From Lindgomyces ingoldianus (taxonomy: Eukaryota; Ascomycota; Dothideomycetes; Pleosporales; Lindgomycetaceae): a DNA stretch of 64,000 nt. Both the position numbers and the translations under genes were made by a program. Below are positions 23,752 to 35,303 of this stretch, piece after piece. A model generated the notes under the pieces. That model searched no databases and was not told the origin of the DNA. It was given only the letters and a program-made list of their open reading frames with translations. The stretch covers positions 670,984-734,983 of the forward strand of contig NW_022985199.1 in the NCBI RefSeq assembly GCF_010093535.1. Direction: 5' to 3'. Position 1 is the stretch's first letter. Every line of letters begins with the position of its first letter.

Positions 23752-24385
23752 GTGTCAGTAGTGACTATAGCGCAAAGGAGGAGAGATCTCCTTCCGCTAG
23801 CCCTACTATATTCGCTCGATAGGAAGTGACCGTTGAGAGGAGAAGTTCCAACTCGAACCGGAGGAAGCTCCTTTATATTTGAGCCAGAATAGAAAGGAGT
23901 CTTGACAGAGCAAGCGATGTCAAGCATTCTGTGGAAACCAAGCGCGAAAGTATCTGGGGACAATTTGGCGGGTTGGACATGGGCAAACACTACGCGTAAG
24001 TGTTCCCGTGCTACAAGTTTGGCTCACGTTTGCTACCACCAATCATCGCAGAACGAGTGTCCCGAGCCAATCGCGCACCATGTCTCCCAGACAAGCTGCA
24101 CCGTGAGTGATTTGACGAGGCAGGAAGGCAGCGTGGAGCATGCCGCTAGAAAATCCCAGGGCATTTGAGGAAACACAAACTACTTGTAGTAGCAGTGGAA
24201 GATGCTGAAATGGCACCTAAGATGTGCTTGATGTAGAAAAGTGACTACTGCTTGATAGGCCCAGTGAACGACGAGAGGGCAAAACAATTTCCCAAGGAAA
24301 CTTTCGAAGCTTCATAGTTCCGTAAAACAAAGAACGACGTGAAGCCTGATGCGGGGGTCTGAGTAGTAAGTGCTAGGCGTATCGA
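23752..24385. other. Intergenic between CCCH gene and disrupted SDR
   Basis: Upstream of the CCCH gene and downstream of the SDR. The frame at 23902-24168 has no motif and is not called. Confidence 0.4.
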
Positions 24386-24721
24386 CTACTGGCAGAGGAA
24401 TCCGCCATCAATGGGAAGTGGCACACCGGTAACCCAGCGAGCATCGTCGCTCGCCAGGAACACAGCAACACGAGCGACATCGTCCGGGTCGCCCATTCCC
24501 CCAAGCACATGGGCGTCGTTAATCTTCCGCAGCGTCTCCGGCTCATTTTGGATGTTTTGTGTCATTGCAGTTTTGAGAACTATGAGACATGTAGTTAGGT
24601 AGCGAGCAGTAACGCAGCTAAGACAGGACTAGGGCCACGTGTCCAATGGAGTAGTAGAAATTGACGACTAGGACTTACAGCCAGGGCAGAGAGCGTTGCA
24701 ATGTATTCTTTCTTTTCCATA

Positions 24722-24729
24722 GTCTAGCG
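24722..24729 (+). repeat. 8-bp target site duplication, left
   Basis: GTCTAGCG, repeated exactly at 25223-25230. Confidence 0.95.
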
Positions 24730-25222
24730 CAGGGCTTCCAACGGGCCGTACTACGGTCCGTACAAAGTGAACCGTAACGGTCACGTGTTCAGTACGAACG
24801 TACCGAGTTCGTGAGCCGTACCGTACGATTAATGATGCCCTAGGTACGGTACGTAGTACGGATGTCTCAAAAATGCCTATTACAGACCATTTTCTATTCC
24901 AGAGTTATCTATCCACGCCTCTTGCCGCCTTACAGGCCTCATCTAGTCCTATCTGCTCTTGTTACTAGGGAGAACTAGTTATTTTATAGTTAATTAGACC
25001 TTAATCTTGCGTCTCTAGAGACCCATAGTCTTAGCTGTTTCAACTAGAGTACGGCGTACTTTAATCAAATCATACTACTCGTACAGATCACGTGAGCCGT
25101 AACAGTTACGATACGTACACCTACCTCTCCTCCCCCCTGTCGTACGAACGTACACAAAATCTCACCCGTACAGGCCTCAAAATCGCCCAATCGTACAGTA
25201 CTACGCCTCGTTGGAAGCCCTG
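24730..25222. mobile_element. hAT-type non-autonomous element (MITE-like), 493 bp
   Basis: Starts CAGGGCTTCCAACG and ends with its exact reverse complement, giving 14-bp terminal inverted repeats, flanked by a perfect 8-bp duplication. An 8-bp duplication with CAGGG ends is diagnostic of the hAT superfamily. Both ends carry many CGTAC/GTACG motifs, likely subterminal transposase sites. No coding capacity. The ends are little mutated, so this insertion is young or escaped RIP. A longer related copy begins at 58264. Confidence 0.92.
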
Positions 25223-25230
25223 GTCTAGCG
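25223..25230 (+). repeat. 8-bp target site duplication, right
   Basis: GTCTAGCG, identical to 24722-24729. Confidence 0.95.
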
Positions 25231-25972
25231 CGACCTGGCGCGTTAACATAACAGCTGCACCCTTGGAAGCCGCATAGGAAGCTGTGTGCACAGTCATTGC
25301 CTAGACTCGCTCGGGTGTTGAGCCGTGGGCGACAGCGGGTCACATACGCGTTCCGAAGTAGCCCACAAAGCCTTGAATGCTAGCAGTGTTTATGATCCAT
25401 CCCCTATCGCCGATGCAGTCCGGCAAAAGCTCTTGCTTTAACATCTCCCGAATCGCGTATTTGCACCCCAAGAACATAGCCTTCGTATTAATTGCCATTG
25501 TCTTGTCATAATCCGCCTCATCGGTCTCGTGAATACGCATTGGGCGCAGATGGGTGCTCTCGATGGAAATCCCAGCATTGTTGACAATGATATCCAGCCT
25601 ACCGAACTCCTTCACGCAAGAGAGCACTGCGCCTTCCACCTCCTCAGCCCTCGTAAGGTCCGCTTTAATGAAGACGTGCTTCCCACCATGCGTGTGCGTT
25701 AAGAGTTCGTGAGTTGGGGTACCAGTTACAATGCGGTTGTACAGGTGATCGGCTTTGCCGGTATCGGGATTAGTAGCGTTGCGGAGATGTGGGTACAGGT
25801 CAACGCAGCAGACATTTGCGCCTTCGTAGGCGTATGCCTTTACGATTGCTCGTCCAAGGCCCGAGGAAGAGCCTGTGACGAGAGCGGTCTTGCCGGACAG
25901 TCGGCCGGGCCGAGTAGACGAGGCACATCTGCTGGAGGAGCGTGGGAGGATAGAGAGTCTTGAGATAGACAT

Positions 25973-26922
25973 GTTAGACACCATGGCTAACACTATTACA
26001 GGAATTAGGGCAGCAGCAGTGGCGGGGAAGCCGTCGCCGTTGCGCTTGGACCAAATCTGGGGTAGATTTGCAGGCTTCGGGACGATCCTCAGCCCCAATT
26101 CTCCGCTTGTGGCTTGAAACATTCACTACCAACAACCGTCCTGTCTCTGAATAACCCCCGGTTTACTACGCGAGTATTGCCGACAGAGGATATCCATCAA
26201 TAGCTGCCCTCAGCATTTCATCCTTGCGGTGTTCAAGTCTCTATGCAGTTCCGAGATGACATGACTACACATATATTTTTCTTTCTTGTCTAATCCGTAA
26301 CCTTTGACAGTATCAACACATTAGAGAAACTCGAGCCAATGGTTTCGCGCTGTGCTTCTGAGATCGCGGAAACCCACGCTCTCCAATCGCATCCTAGCCG
26401 TACTATCTCCCATGAGTAATTTTACACAAATTCGATTTCGCATAACATCCGACCTAGGCGCTGGCCATTTTAAACTTTGAAGCCAGCCTCTTAGGGAGAG
26501 CTCTGTGTTACACCTTAACCAAGCTAGCGTCATCATCGGAACCTTCCCCGCGTAGCACCTGGGATCAACCGTGGTCCCCGTCGAATCAGCCACAGTTAAT
26601 TGCGTTTCATGATTCAGGACAACACTGATGGCGTAAAGCGTTGCTCGTGCAGGCCGTGTGCGAACCTTGGGACCATGCTGCTTCAAGGATGGACGATACA
26701 TTTCGGCGTCTAGAAAGTGTCAAACTCTGAACGACTACTGACCACGACGGAATCTTTCCTTCATTCTCTTCTTTTCTTGTCCTTTCGTTTGCGACTCTGG
26801 CGTCTTCCCCGATGTCTTCTTTTCCATATGCAAGAAGGAGCGACAACAACGCGTGCAACTGACCAGACGCAAGCACGAAAACAGGCACAAAGTCTCTCAG
26901 ACAACCTCCGAACAGTGGGATC
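25973..26922. promoter_or_regulatory. Divergent region between the SDR and SAT4-like genes
   Basis: About 950 bp. The minus-strand frame at 26321-26701 has no motif and is not called. No operator site recognised. Confidence 0.4.
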
Positions 26923-28295
26923 ATGAATGGCAGAAGCGGTGAGGTCCTTGCCGTAGCGGTCCTCTTTTTCATTCTCACATGGGCGACCGTCGCATTGCGA
27001 GTGTACACGCGATATTTCCTCACGAGGACCTTTGGTAAGGACGACTGGTCCATGGTTGCGACGTTGGCAATTTTCACCATTTATCTGGCTTTCCAAATTA
27101 CGACTGTGGCCTACGGAACCGGCCAACACATCTGGGACCTCGAACCCCAAGATGCAAGAATCGCGCTGATATTTTGGTACCTATGCGAATTACTGTACGT
27201 CTTGAGCAATTGTACATTGAAGATCGCACTCGGCATTTTCTACCTCCGCGTTGCAGTACAGCGTTGGCATACTTGGGTTATCAAACTACTGATGACTGGA
27301 ACGGTGTTCTTTGGCGGGTGTTACTTCTTCATGGCAGCTTTTCAGTGTATCCCAGGTAAGCTAGAAGCCCTCTAACAATATCGACTGACTAACTACCCCC
27401 AGTTTCGGAATTTTGGAATAATCACCCAGCGTCGAGCAGGTGCATTCCCAAAGCGCCAACCACAGGAATCACCTACGCCCTCAGCGCTGTAAACGCCTTC
27501 GCGGATTGGTCTCTAGGAATCTTACCTTTTTTTATTGTATTAGATCTGCAGATGAACTTAAAGACGAAATTCATGGTAGCAGGAATCTTGGCTTTCGCTG
27601 CAATGTCCGTGAACGTTCTTTCCCACTACTGGAGATCCACTTGCTGACTGGCACTCTAGTGGAAGCACCGGAACAATCGTCAGAATGAAATACATTCACT
27701 CCTTAACCAACGGACAAGATTTCTTGTGTAAGCCTGCCTTCCCTTCCCTCCCCTTCCCTTCGTTCTCCCGACTCACTCTCTCATACCGACCATTTTAGCC
27801 GCTAACACATCTTTCCAAGGGGCAAACACAGATGTAGCAATCTGGTCCACTGTCGAACCCGGCATTGGTATCACGGCCGCCAGCATGGCAACCCTAAAGC
27901 CCTTGCTCCAAACTTGTCTCTGGCGCATAGGTCCGACCGAGGCGCCCTCATCAGCCCGACTCCGCCCGTCCAACCGCAGCTCGCCAATGGGACAGAATCA
28001 GAAGCACTGCAGTCGGATCTGGTATCATCGATCACTTGGTCTGGATGACCTCCGACTCGTCAAGGGCAGCACCTTGGCCACTACTACGGGCCCGCAGAAA
28101 CCGGAGAAGATGTGGCAGGGTAGTAGGATGAGGACGGAGGCTGTGGACGAAGGAGAAGAAATGGGAGGTACAGGAACAGGGACAGGCATGGGGAGAGGGA
28201 TTAATAAGCGTGTGACAGTGGAGTACTCGTGCGAGGGGCTTCCGAGGTTAGAACTGAGCGATTTTTTAGAAAGAGACGGGTTATCGATATCATAA
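26923..28295 (+). CDS. SAT4/PTH11-like seven-helix membrane protein (fungal rhodopsin domain)
   Basis: Four exons (26923-27355, 27403-27604, 27660-27727, 27820-28295) give 392 residues. Seven hydrophobic helices fill residues about 8-285. Conserved family motifs: FGKDDWSM after helix 1, WYLCELLYVLSNCTLKIALG, the FW..HP...C loop, FADWSLGILPFF, and DVAIWSTVEPGIGITAAS before the last helix. The C-terminal tail (about 290-392) is hydrophilic with a GTGTGTGMGRG stretch. No CFEM domain is present, unlike true PTH11. Family members are plasma-membrane proteins thought to act in sensing. One intron uses the less common donor GTCCGT (27605). Confidence 0.88.
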
Positions 28296-28686
28296 TGAAG
28301 TATATGTAATTGAGAAATGAAGGGTTTGCGAAATAACGAACAATTAATTCATGCATTTGTTAGCACCTTTAGCTAGGCTCTTCTGCCGAATCTTCTAGCC
28401 ACCTCCCAGACTTATTGGCCCCAAGAACCAAGAATACATATAACGGGACTACATTCGACAGGTCAAGAGATGAGCAAATTGGCTGCCGAATCGATGCAAA
28501 CGGACATTATACACTCGGAACATGAGTGCTGCTGCTGTTGGGGCTCAATCCGTCAAACACTGACCAAACTTGTTGGGCATGTCAATCAGTATCTGCTTCC
28601 TCATGGACAGAAAACCAAACAATCAAAACAGAAATGCAAGAGAACCCACTTTACAGATTTCCCTTCTTTATGAGTTATCAACTCAC
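28296..28686. other. Short intergenic stretch
   Basis: 3' flank of the SAT4-like gene; nothing recognised. Confidence 0.4.
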
Positions 28687-30260
28687 CTATGAAGAATCAA
28701 CACCCTCTTCCTCACCACCATCCGCTTCACCAGTCAACATCTTCAAGCACCTCTTTTCCTGTCGCAAGGATTTCTGAGACATAATCAGAGGCAGGACTTG
28801 CGCGTACTCCTCATGTTCAGCCTCGTACTCTTTCGGGGGTCGAGTTTCTCTGGATGCGGCTTGCTCGACAGGGTTGTAAAACTGCTCGATATCTGTCTCT
28901 AGGTCCAGTTCGAAAAGTTCCTCGTCAAGTGCCAATGTGCTGGTACTCTCGACTATAAATTTACTGTTCAGCGTCAGGGATCTCAAATACCTACCCGTGG
29001 AGCGCCATCCGTATCCTGGACCCGGAATGGGGGGCTCCGCCACCGGGTTCTGTTCTTGGACAAAAACCTCCTCGCCTTGAACAAAAGCTTGAAAAGCATC
29101 TGAGTGGACGGGCTCCTCTAGGGTTTGCGACGGAGTTAGTGACTGGACAGGTGCAAGAAGAGGCAAAGGCGACTTCTTTCTCCCATTCGGGATCAGTCGC
29201 GGGGACAACCCCCATTCGGATCATATGCTCCGGTTCGCTCGGGATTATGTGGAAAGCTTGGACTCTCCGGGTAGAGGGGATGGGGATGGGGTTTCCGTTG
29301 AACTTGCAGGTGTAGGCTTAGTTGCAGGTGCATCTACGAGAGATCTTAGTGATTCAATCGTCAGTCTTGGACGAATTCTTCAATCTCGTTCGGTTTACTA
29401 GCCCTTGGCTTCTTGGCCCCTGCCTTCTTGCAGGGTTTAGTGGCTTTGTTAGCATTTGGCTCAGCATTCTTGCGAGGCTCGGTATTCTTCTTGGGCTCGT
29501 GAGACGTGGTGACTTTGCAGGGCGCTTGGGCTTGAGAGCCTCAGTTTCGGCTGCGCCATCTGGGATTCGGAGGCGGTTCAGTCGGTGAAAGCTCTTGCTG
29601 ATTTTCGGAATCCTTCGCGTTGTTATCTCCGTCCTCGGCCTTCCTTTTCTTCGTCGTCTTTCTAAGTTGTGGGGCCTTCCCTTGGTCATAAGAAAGTTTG
29701 CAGATTAGATACTCAGCTCAATGGTACGACCTTCATGATGCTCGGCAACTTTCTTCGCAGCGCCTTCCTTATAATTCTCCTCGGAAACCCTGCTGAACCT
29801 GTAGTTAGAGCGCTCTATAAGCTCAGTGACAGAAGCATCAAGGTAGTCGCGGAGTAAGCTAGCAAGATACTCACGCTCAGCCTGAACCCATGTAGTCTCA
29901 TAGGTTATACGTTGGAGTACCTTACTATGTGGGCTGAATATCAGCCTCATGGTGCGCGGGTCGCGTCAGTTCTTAGGCTACACGGATTTTCTTTCTTTTG
30001 GTTGGTTGAGATAACGAAAAGGCGCTTGGGTTGCTTAGGCTTCCGGGCTTTGCGCATGTCAATGAAGGTAACGGCGGTGTTGTTGACTTACCTTGAAAGA
30101 AGAGGGCTGGAGTTTGTGCTTGTACTCTTATTTACTATCTACAGAGACGCTTTCAGAGAACTTAGTGATGAAATGCTCACTATTTACGAGGGCTGTGACT
30201 TTGGTAGACTTGTTGAGAGGGAAGGCCTCATCAATAACCATAATCTTGTGGACTGCAGGG
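28687..30260 (-). pseudogene. Broken or heavily spliced charged protein gene, family unknown
   Basis: Minus-strand blocks that look coding but shift frame: MVIDEAFPLNKSTKVTALVN from 30241; RKPKQPKRLFVISTNQKKEN near 30045; a helical block ending EYLASLLRDYLDASVTELIE over 29890-29820; KTTKKRKAEDGDNNAKDSEN near 29650; a Lys-rich run to SKPNEIEEFVQD near 29357, interrupted by one TGA; and an acidic end with LDEELFELDLETDIEQFYNP finishing at 28687. One good intron is visible (donor GTAGGT, acceptor TTATAG, about 28957-28998). The shift between HHEGRTIE and the next block near 29710 is not explained by splicing. Probably a decayed gene for a nuclear-type protein. Confidence 0.4.
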
Positions 30261-31532
30261 GTACCTTCAATTGAAAACGGTCTTGGTCCTCATGATTGTA
30301 GATGTGGTATTGCTTTAACTAGTAGGTGTCAATATCTCCGTGCTCAGAAGCTGTGTTCTTGAAGGATTAGCTACGGTTATACAACCCTGCTGCACTCGCC
30401 GTACCGCCATCCCCTCAGGCTTAGACCCTGTCTTTGGTGGCAATCTTTCAGCTGTTCTGTTTTGTTTCATGTGGATGTGCTCATCATCTACAAAGCATAT
30501 CGGTGTGCTGCTGACTGTGGAGGTGAGCAGCCATTGCTGAAGAGGCAAATGGATCGAGTGTCTCCAGATGCACCTGGGTCATAAGGCTTCAAGTAATCTT
30601 TGGCTTAAGCTTGTAGGAACCTAGATCTGGTGACTCCAACTCCTCGGCTTGTACAACGGAGACCGACGAGGGTGGTGTTGGTGTTGTTGGCGATCTTCGA
30701 CGTTCACGACGCCTGCTGTAGTACCGAACTGAGCGGGCCGCCTTGGTGCTTGGCCAAACTTCACCTCCTCCTGTCATCCATCTTAGATTCTCCACATTTC
30801 CACGCGTGCAATCCGATCGCAGCCGCGCCCTAGTTCCAAATTCAATTTCTTTTCTTGCTCTTCCATGCTCAGCCCTGTTGTTTGAAGTCCGCCCCGCGCT
30901 CCTCGTCGGCAGCCCCACGGCCACTTCTGCAGCCTGCCGTGGATTGACAACACACGGTGCTTAGGTCAGAACTAAGGCCTACAGCTGTCATTATCAATAA
31001 CAATAGACCGGTGTAGGCGGCTTTGCAGTTTCTGTCTAAGCACTATGTACATCATTGCAGAATCTGAGCCTGCCTGTGCTGTGCAGTGCCCTAGTGCTGA
31101 CCGGCTCACATGCAGACTTAACATGAGAGGCAGAATTAGCAGGGAGAGATTCTAGCATGCCTTTTCATTGCCTCTTCTATCCGATATGCGTTCTTGGCCA
31201 CGGAGCCCCAAGAACAACGGTTAGCATCGCCGCAACCCCCTCGCAAACTTCACAGTCCGTGAGTCGCTGGCGTGCGCCACCACGGTAGTTTAGTTACTAT
31301 TTTGGAAAATAGCACTGACAAAACTCAGCACGTTAAGCATCTAACAATAATACGACATTTTGATCGCGGAAGGCTATTGATGAGGAGGCCGAATACATAA
31401 GGCAGCTGTTATGGCCTTCCTGTAGCCTTATTATTTGCAAGTACTCCGCTCGTTGGAAGGGTTGGTTTCCTTATTTCTCTTTTTCTTACTGTCAATTGTT
31501 CCGTTCGTTCACATTCCATACCCTTTTGCGAG
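30261..31532. other. Upstream region with further minus-strand coding remnants
   Basis: Minus-strand fragments (30620-30810, GGEVWPSTKAARSVRYYSRR; 30480-30580, DYLKPYDPGASGDTRS in another frame) may be earlier parts of the broken gene at 28687-30260. About 30930-31532 is the promoter side of the oxidase and shows nothing else. Confidence 0.35.
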
Positions 31533-33442
31533 ATGCTTTCGTTATTGGTTCTGTGGTTGGGCTTGGTTGTATACGCATTTGCGAAGGACTGTCATTTCAC
31601 TCTCGAATTAACGTGGAAGATCGGTGCCCCCGATGGATACGAGCGAGAGATGATCTTTATCAACGGCCAGTTCCCAGGTCCAACTCTTGAAATTGATCAG
31701 GGTGACTGGGTTGAGATTGTTGTTCAGAATAACATGCCGTACAATAGCACAATCCATTATCATGGTACGTCGATCCCCTGCTTCTCTTGGGTAGCAGATC
31801 ACTGACTCAATATTACACTGCAGGTATTGAGCAGCTGAACACTCCATGGGCTGATGGCGTTCCGGGCTTCTCTCAACGTCCCATCCAGCCTGGTGCTAGC
31901 TTCACCTATAAATGGCATGCCGACCAGTACGGTAGCTACTTCTATCACGCCCATAGTCGTGGTCAAATCGACGATGGAGCCTACGGACCTATCGTCATCA
32001 AGCCCAGGGCTGGATTGTCAAACCCTTTCGCTGCCATTGCCCCTGCTGAGGTCGAGGCGCTTGAGGCGGCCGAGGCCAACGTTACTCCTCTCGTTCTTTC
32101 TGACTGGCGCCACACTACATCTCAACGCACATGGGATTTGCAGCTAGCTTCTGGTGTGGAGAGCGCCGTCTGCATTGATTCCCTTTTGATCAACGGAAAA
32201 GGCTCAGTTAACTGCTTGTCTCGGGAGGATATCGACCAATACACAAACCCCGCAATCAAGCCGATCCTTGAGCAAAACAACTTGAAAATGACCAACAAGG
32301 GGTAAGTCACATACATTCGTCTTGATGGGTTAACTGACAAACCTAGATGCCTGCCTCCAGAGATCTTAGAACTGCTCCTGGCTTCAGGTACACCAACTAA
32401 CCTTGACGCTCTCCCACCATCTGTATTTGACGTTTGCACACCAACCCAAGGCTCCAGAGCGGTCATAAAAGCACCACACTCCGCTAAATGGATGGCGCTT
32501 GACCTCATCTCCACGGCCGGCATCGACACATTTTCGTTCAGCATTGACGAGCATCCGATGTGGATTTATGCTGTGGATGGCCACTACATTCAGCCATTGA
32601 AAGTCGATGCGATTAGCGTTGCGAACGGTGATCGGTATTCCGTTTTCGTCCAGCTCAATAAGCGCGCCTCTAACTATGGCATCCGGCTTGCATCCACTGC
32701 CCTTACCCAACTCATTAACACCTACGCCGTTCTGTCGTACGACGGTGGCTTCGGGAACTACAAGAACAGCACCACCGACGCGTACACTGTCTCTTCGATT
32801 CCTTCTATCAACATTGCCGGCGCCGGCGCCTCTGATAATGCGGCCTTCTTCAGTCAAGCAGCCATGGTCTCATTCCCGCCCGAATTTCCCCAGCCTGTTC
32901 CTGCGGTTGATCAGACTTTCATCATGGACATCAAGACAGTTGGCGCATCATACGTCTGGGCGCTCAACTCCACGCCCTTCGACCAAACCATCGACGAAGA
33001 GAACCCACCTCTGCTCTATAAACAGCCCTCTGCTAGCAACCCTGGCGGTGACATCACTATCACTACGCTCAACAACACCTGGGTCGACCTAATCTTCACC
33101 GTAACCACGCTCAACCAGCCTCCACACCCCATCCACAAGCACAGTAACAAAGGCTTCATCATCGGCCAAGGAACAGGTAATTGGAGATGGAGCACTGTTG
33201 CCGAAGCTATGAGCGCTATCCCGCAAAACTTCAACCTTGTCACACCACCATTCCGGGACGGGTTTGTGACGCCGCCAACGGTGTCGGCACCAACCTGGCT
33301 GGCTGTACGGTACCATGTTGTGAATCCGGGGGCGTTTATGATCCATTGTCATATTCAGAGTCATTTGAATGGAGGTATGGCCATGGCCATGTTGGATGGA
33401 ACAGACGAGTGGCCAGAGGTGCCCGGGAACTATAAAAACTGA
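31533..33442 (+). CDS. Secreted multicopper oxidase (laccase / pigment-type)
   Basis: Exons 31533-31764, 31824-32301 and 32347-33442 give 601 residues with a signal peptide (MLSLLVLWLGLVVYAFA). All four copper motifs are present: HYHG (75-78, spanning the first intron), the YHAHSRGQ block, HPIHKHSNKGF, and HCHIQSHLNGGM, where Cys is the type-1 ligand and the axial position is Met, suggesting a low-potential enzyme. Three cupredoxin domains are inferred. HSRGQ and DDGAYGPIVI place it nearer ascomycete pigment or Fet3-like oxidases than basidiomycete laccases. It would oxidise phenols or metal ions outside the cell using O2. Several N-glycosylation sites occur. Confidence 0.92.
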
Positions 33443-33929
33443 TACATATTTGCATCTGTCTGCCTTTGCAGCGCGGCGCTTCATGGTAGCTTATGATAAT
33501 TTATAATGAAATCGGGTCCAATCTTCAATTCGATTCGTGGTACACAATGATCTCAAGAGTATGTGCGCAGTAGTACTCTTGGCAATTTCTTGCGATCTTT
33601 GGTAGACTTGTCGGAAGCTCACTCCCGACACCCTGGCAATATTGACGTCTTACGATAATCGCCGGCCGAGGGCCGATCCCGCCCGTAGCCCATCACCCAT
33701 CGCCTAACTGCACCCGCAAACATCCTTCTCCTTTCCGTTACATACCGACTAATTCCCCTTTAAATATTTCTAACGCCCCCACCAAGGCAATTCCCCTCTC
33801 CATCGGCCCCTCCTACCCGTAATCCTAAGAATCCGTTCCATAAATTGCTAACATGCCCACGCCACCTTTCTCTCAAGACAGGCGCGATTGGCTTGCTGAA
33901 ATAGCGGGTTTGTGGGCAAGAGTTGGGAA
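33443..33929. other. Intergenic, nothing recognised
   Basis: 3' flank of the oxidase and upstream DNA of the following pseudogene. Confidence 0.4.
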
Positions 33930-35058
33930 ATGGCAGCATCAGCATCAGAGCAAAAGCAAAAGCAAAAAGTGAGGGGGGTGTTTACGAGGCAGGGTGGATT
34001 GGAGGGATTGAGGTTGGAGGAAGGGGAGTTGGATTTTAAGGGGGGGGGGCTGATGAAGTATTAGTGGAGGTTAGGACTGTCAGTTTGAATTATAGGGATA
34101 CGGAAGGCAAGTCAGATTTCTTTTGCGGGATTTTTCCTTTGGCTGTGGGGTTTTCGAGTGTGCGCATTGGAAAGACTGGTGTGCTTTGGGTTTGGGTCTT
34201 GGAGAGATTTTAACGGGAGACTGAGACTGAGGTTGAGATCAACATTGATATTAATATTTCACAGTCACAATGGGTCTCTACGCACACCACAAATCTGTCA
34301 GCTCTCCTCTCCTCCTCGTCCCCTGTTCCGACATGTGCGGCATCGTTCTTCCTGCGGACAGACTTGCATAGCGTCGACCTCCCCCTATATCCCCAATTTT
34401 CGAACTCCATCCCGGCGACCGTGTCGTCTCGATTTTTCGCAGCCATACCCCAACAGGCCAAATTCAGCCCTTCGATCTCGCGAACGGCCTCGGTGGCCCA
34501 CAACCCTAACCACACGCCGCATCTTCCCCAATTACGGATTCGTCAAAGTCCTCGCGTATCTCACCGATAAAGAGGCCAGCTGTCTACCCATCACCGCGAT
34601 AACCGTATAGATGAGACTAAACAGAATGCGAGCTCCCGGGTCCATCGTCCCTGCCGGGGAAACCGTACTGTGTAAAGGGATAGGGGTCATTATCGCGATA
34701 TTGAAAATTGCCAGCGCGGCGGGAGCAAAAGTAATCATCACACCCTCCTCCTCCGCCAAGCTCGAAACGCAGTAAAACGCTCGGCGCAACCGAAACAATA
34801 AATCATAAACCTCCCCCAGCTGGAAAGAAGCAGTTCTGTCCAAAACGGGAGATTTAGGCGCCGACGTTTTCTTCGAGCTCCGCGGCGCCCAAACGCTGCG
34901 GAAATCGTTTGAGTGTGAGATTTAGTGGACTAATCGGAAGGAGATTGGGCCGGTTGTGGATTGTGTGTTTCAATTTGAAGAGTAGAGAAGCGCTTTTAAG
35001 TATTTGCCGGGGGTAGAAATTTTGGGAAGGTGATTGTTAGGGTTAAGGAGGGGGCATG
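33930..35058 (+). pseudogene. Decayed zinc-type alcohol dehydrogenase (MDR family)
   Basis: Starts at ATG 33930 with RGVFTRQGGLEGLRLEEGEL. A 10-G run (34041-34050) shifts the frame into ADEVLVEVRTVSLNYRDTE. A GC-AG-type intron (donor GCAAGT near 34108) may lead to VTMGLYAHHKSVSSPLLLVP. Later blocks FELHPGDRVVSIFRSHTPTG and GFVKVLAYLTDKEASCLPIT run to a TAG where a Trp is expected (34609), then GSIVPAGETVLCKG, IASAAGAKVIIT and LGADVFFELRGAQTLRKSFE. After a gap of roughly 100 missing residues comes the usual MDR C-terminus, IGPVVDCVFQFEE (near 34950), and a stop-broken YLPGVEILGRVIVRV. Several frameshifts, nonsense changes and a central deletion show it is dead. Confidence 0.85.
34041..34050 (+). 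repeat. Poly-G run at a frameshift
   Basis: Ten consecutive G. The flanking MDR reading frames differ across it, so slippage or a sequencing length error is likely. Confidence 0.8.
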
Positions 35059-35303
35059 ATTGGTAGACTGAGGCAAGAAGCACTCAGTTTTCGTGGGTGT
35101 TCAGCCACTTTTTCTCATATTCTATGTTCCATCTGAACTCCATTGGACAACGAGATTCTGACTGAGAAGACAATAGGTGCGTAGCTTCAATTCCAATAAC
35201 TAGCTTCACTCCCTGCTACAGCCCTAACTCCCTATCCCTCCGCCTCAATACCCTGTCCCCTGCCATACGCAGATTTCAATCTTCAACCTCAAACAACAAG
35301 CCC

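Larger units (their letters stand above)
24386..25972 (-). pseudogene. SDR-family dehydrogenase gene disrupted by a hAT element
   Basis: Exon 1 25348-25972; exon 2 25281-25223, continuing at 24721-24679 beyond the insertion; exon 3 24386-24579. Without the insertion and one target copy, the frame would give 306 residues, a normal SDR length plus leader. Motifs: TGSSSGLG (NAD(P) binding), IIVNNAGIS, NTASIQG, YAASK (catalytic Y and K) and the C-terminal VPLPIDGGFLCQ typical of glucose/3-oxoacyl reductase-like SDRs. The N-terminus from the chosen ATG (25972) is basic and Ser/Arg-rich, like a mitochondrial presequence; ATGs at 25984 and 26122 are alternatives. The element lies just after the YAASK segment and brings a stop within about 20 codons, so the gene is broken unless the element is spliced out. 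Confidence 0.88.

Noticed and set aside
25065..25343. 92-aa minus-strand frame spanning the hAT element
   Set aside because: Runs from SDR intron and exon sequence in the wrong frame into the transposon; not a gene.
24386..25972. Idea that the hAT element is a normal long intron of the SDR gene
   Set aside because: A perfect 8-bp target duplication and inverted ends lie at the junctions, and there are no GT/AG signals at the boundaries, so insertion is the simpler reading; only RNA data could overturn this.
26321..26701. 126-aa minus-strand frame
   Set aside because: No motif, located in the divergent promoter region, partly overlapped by other frames.
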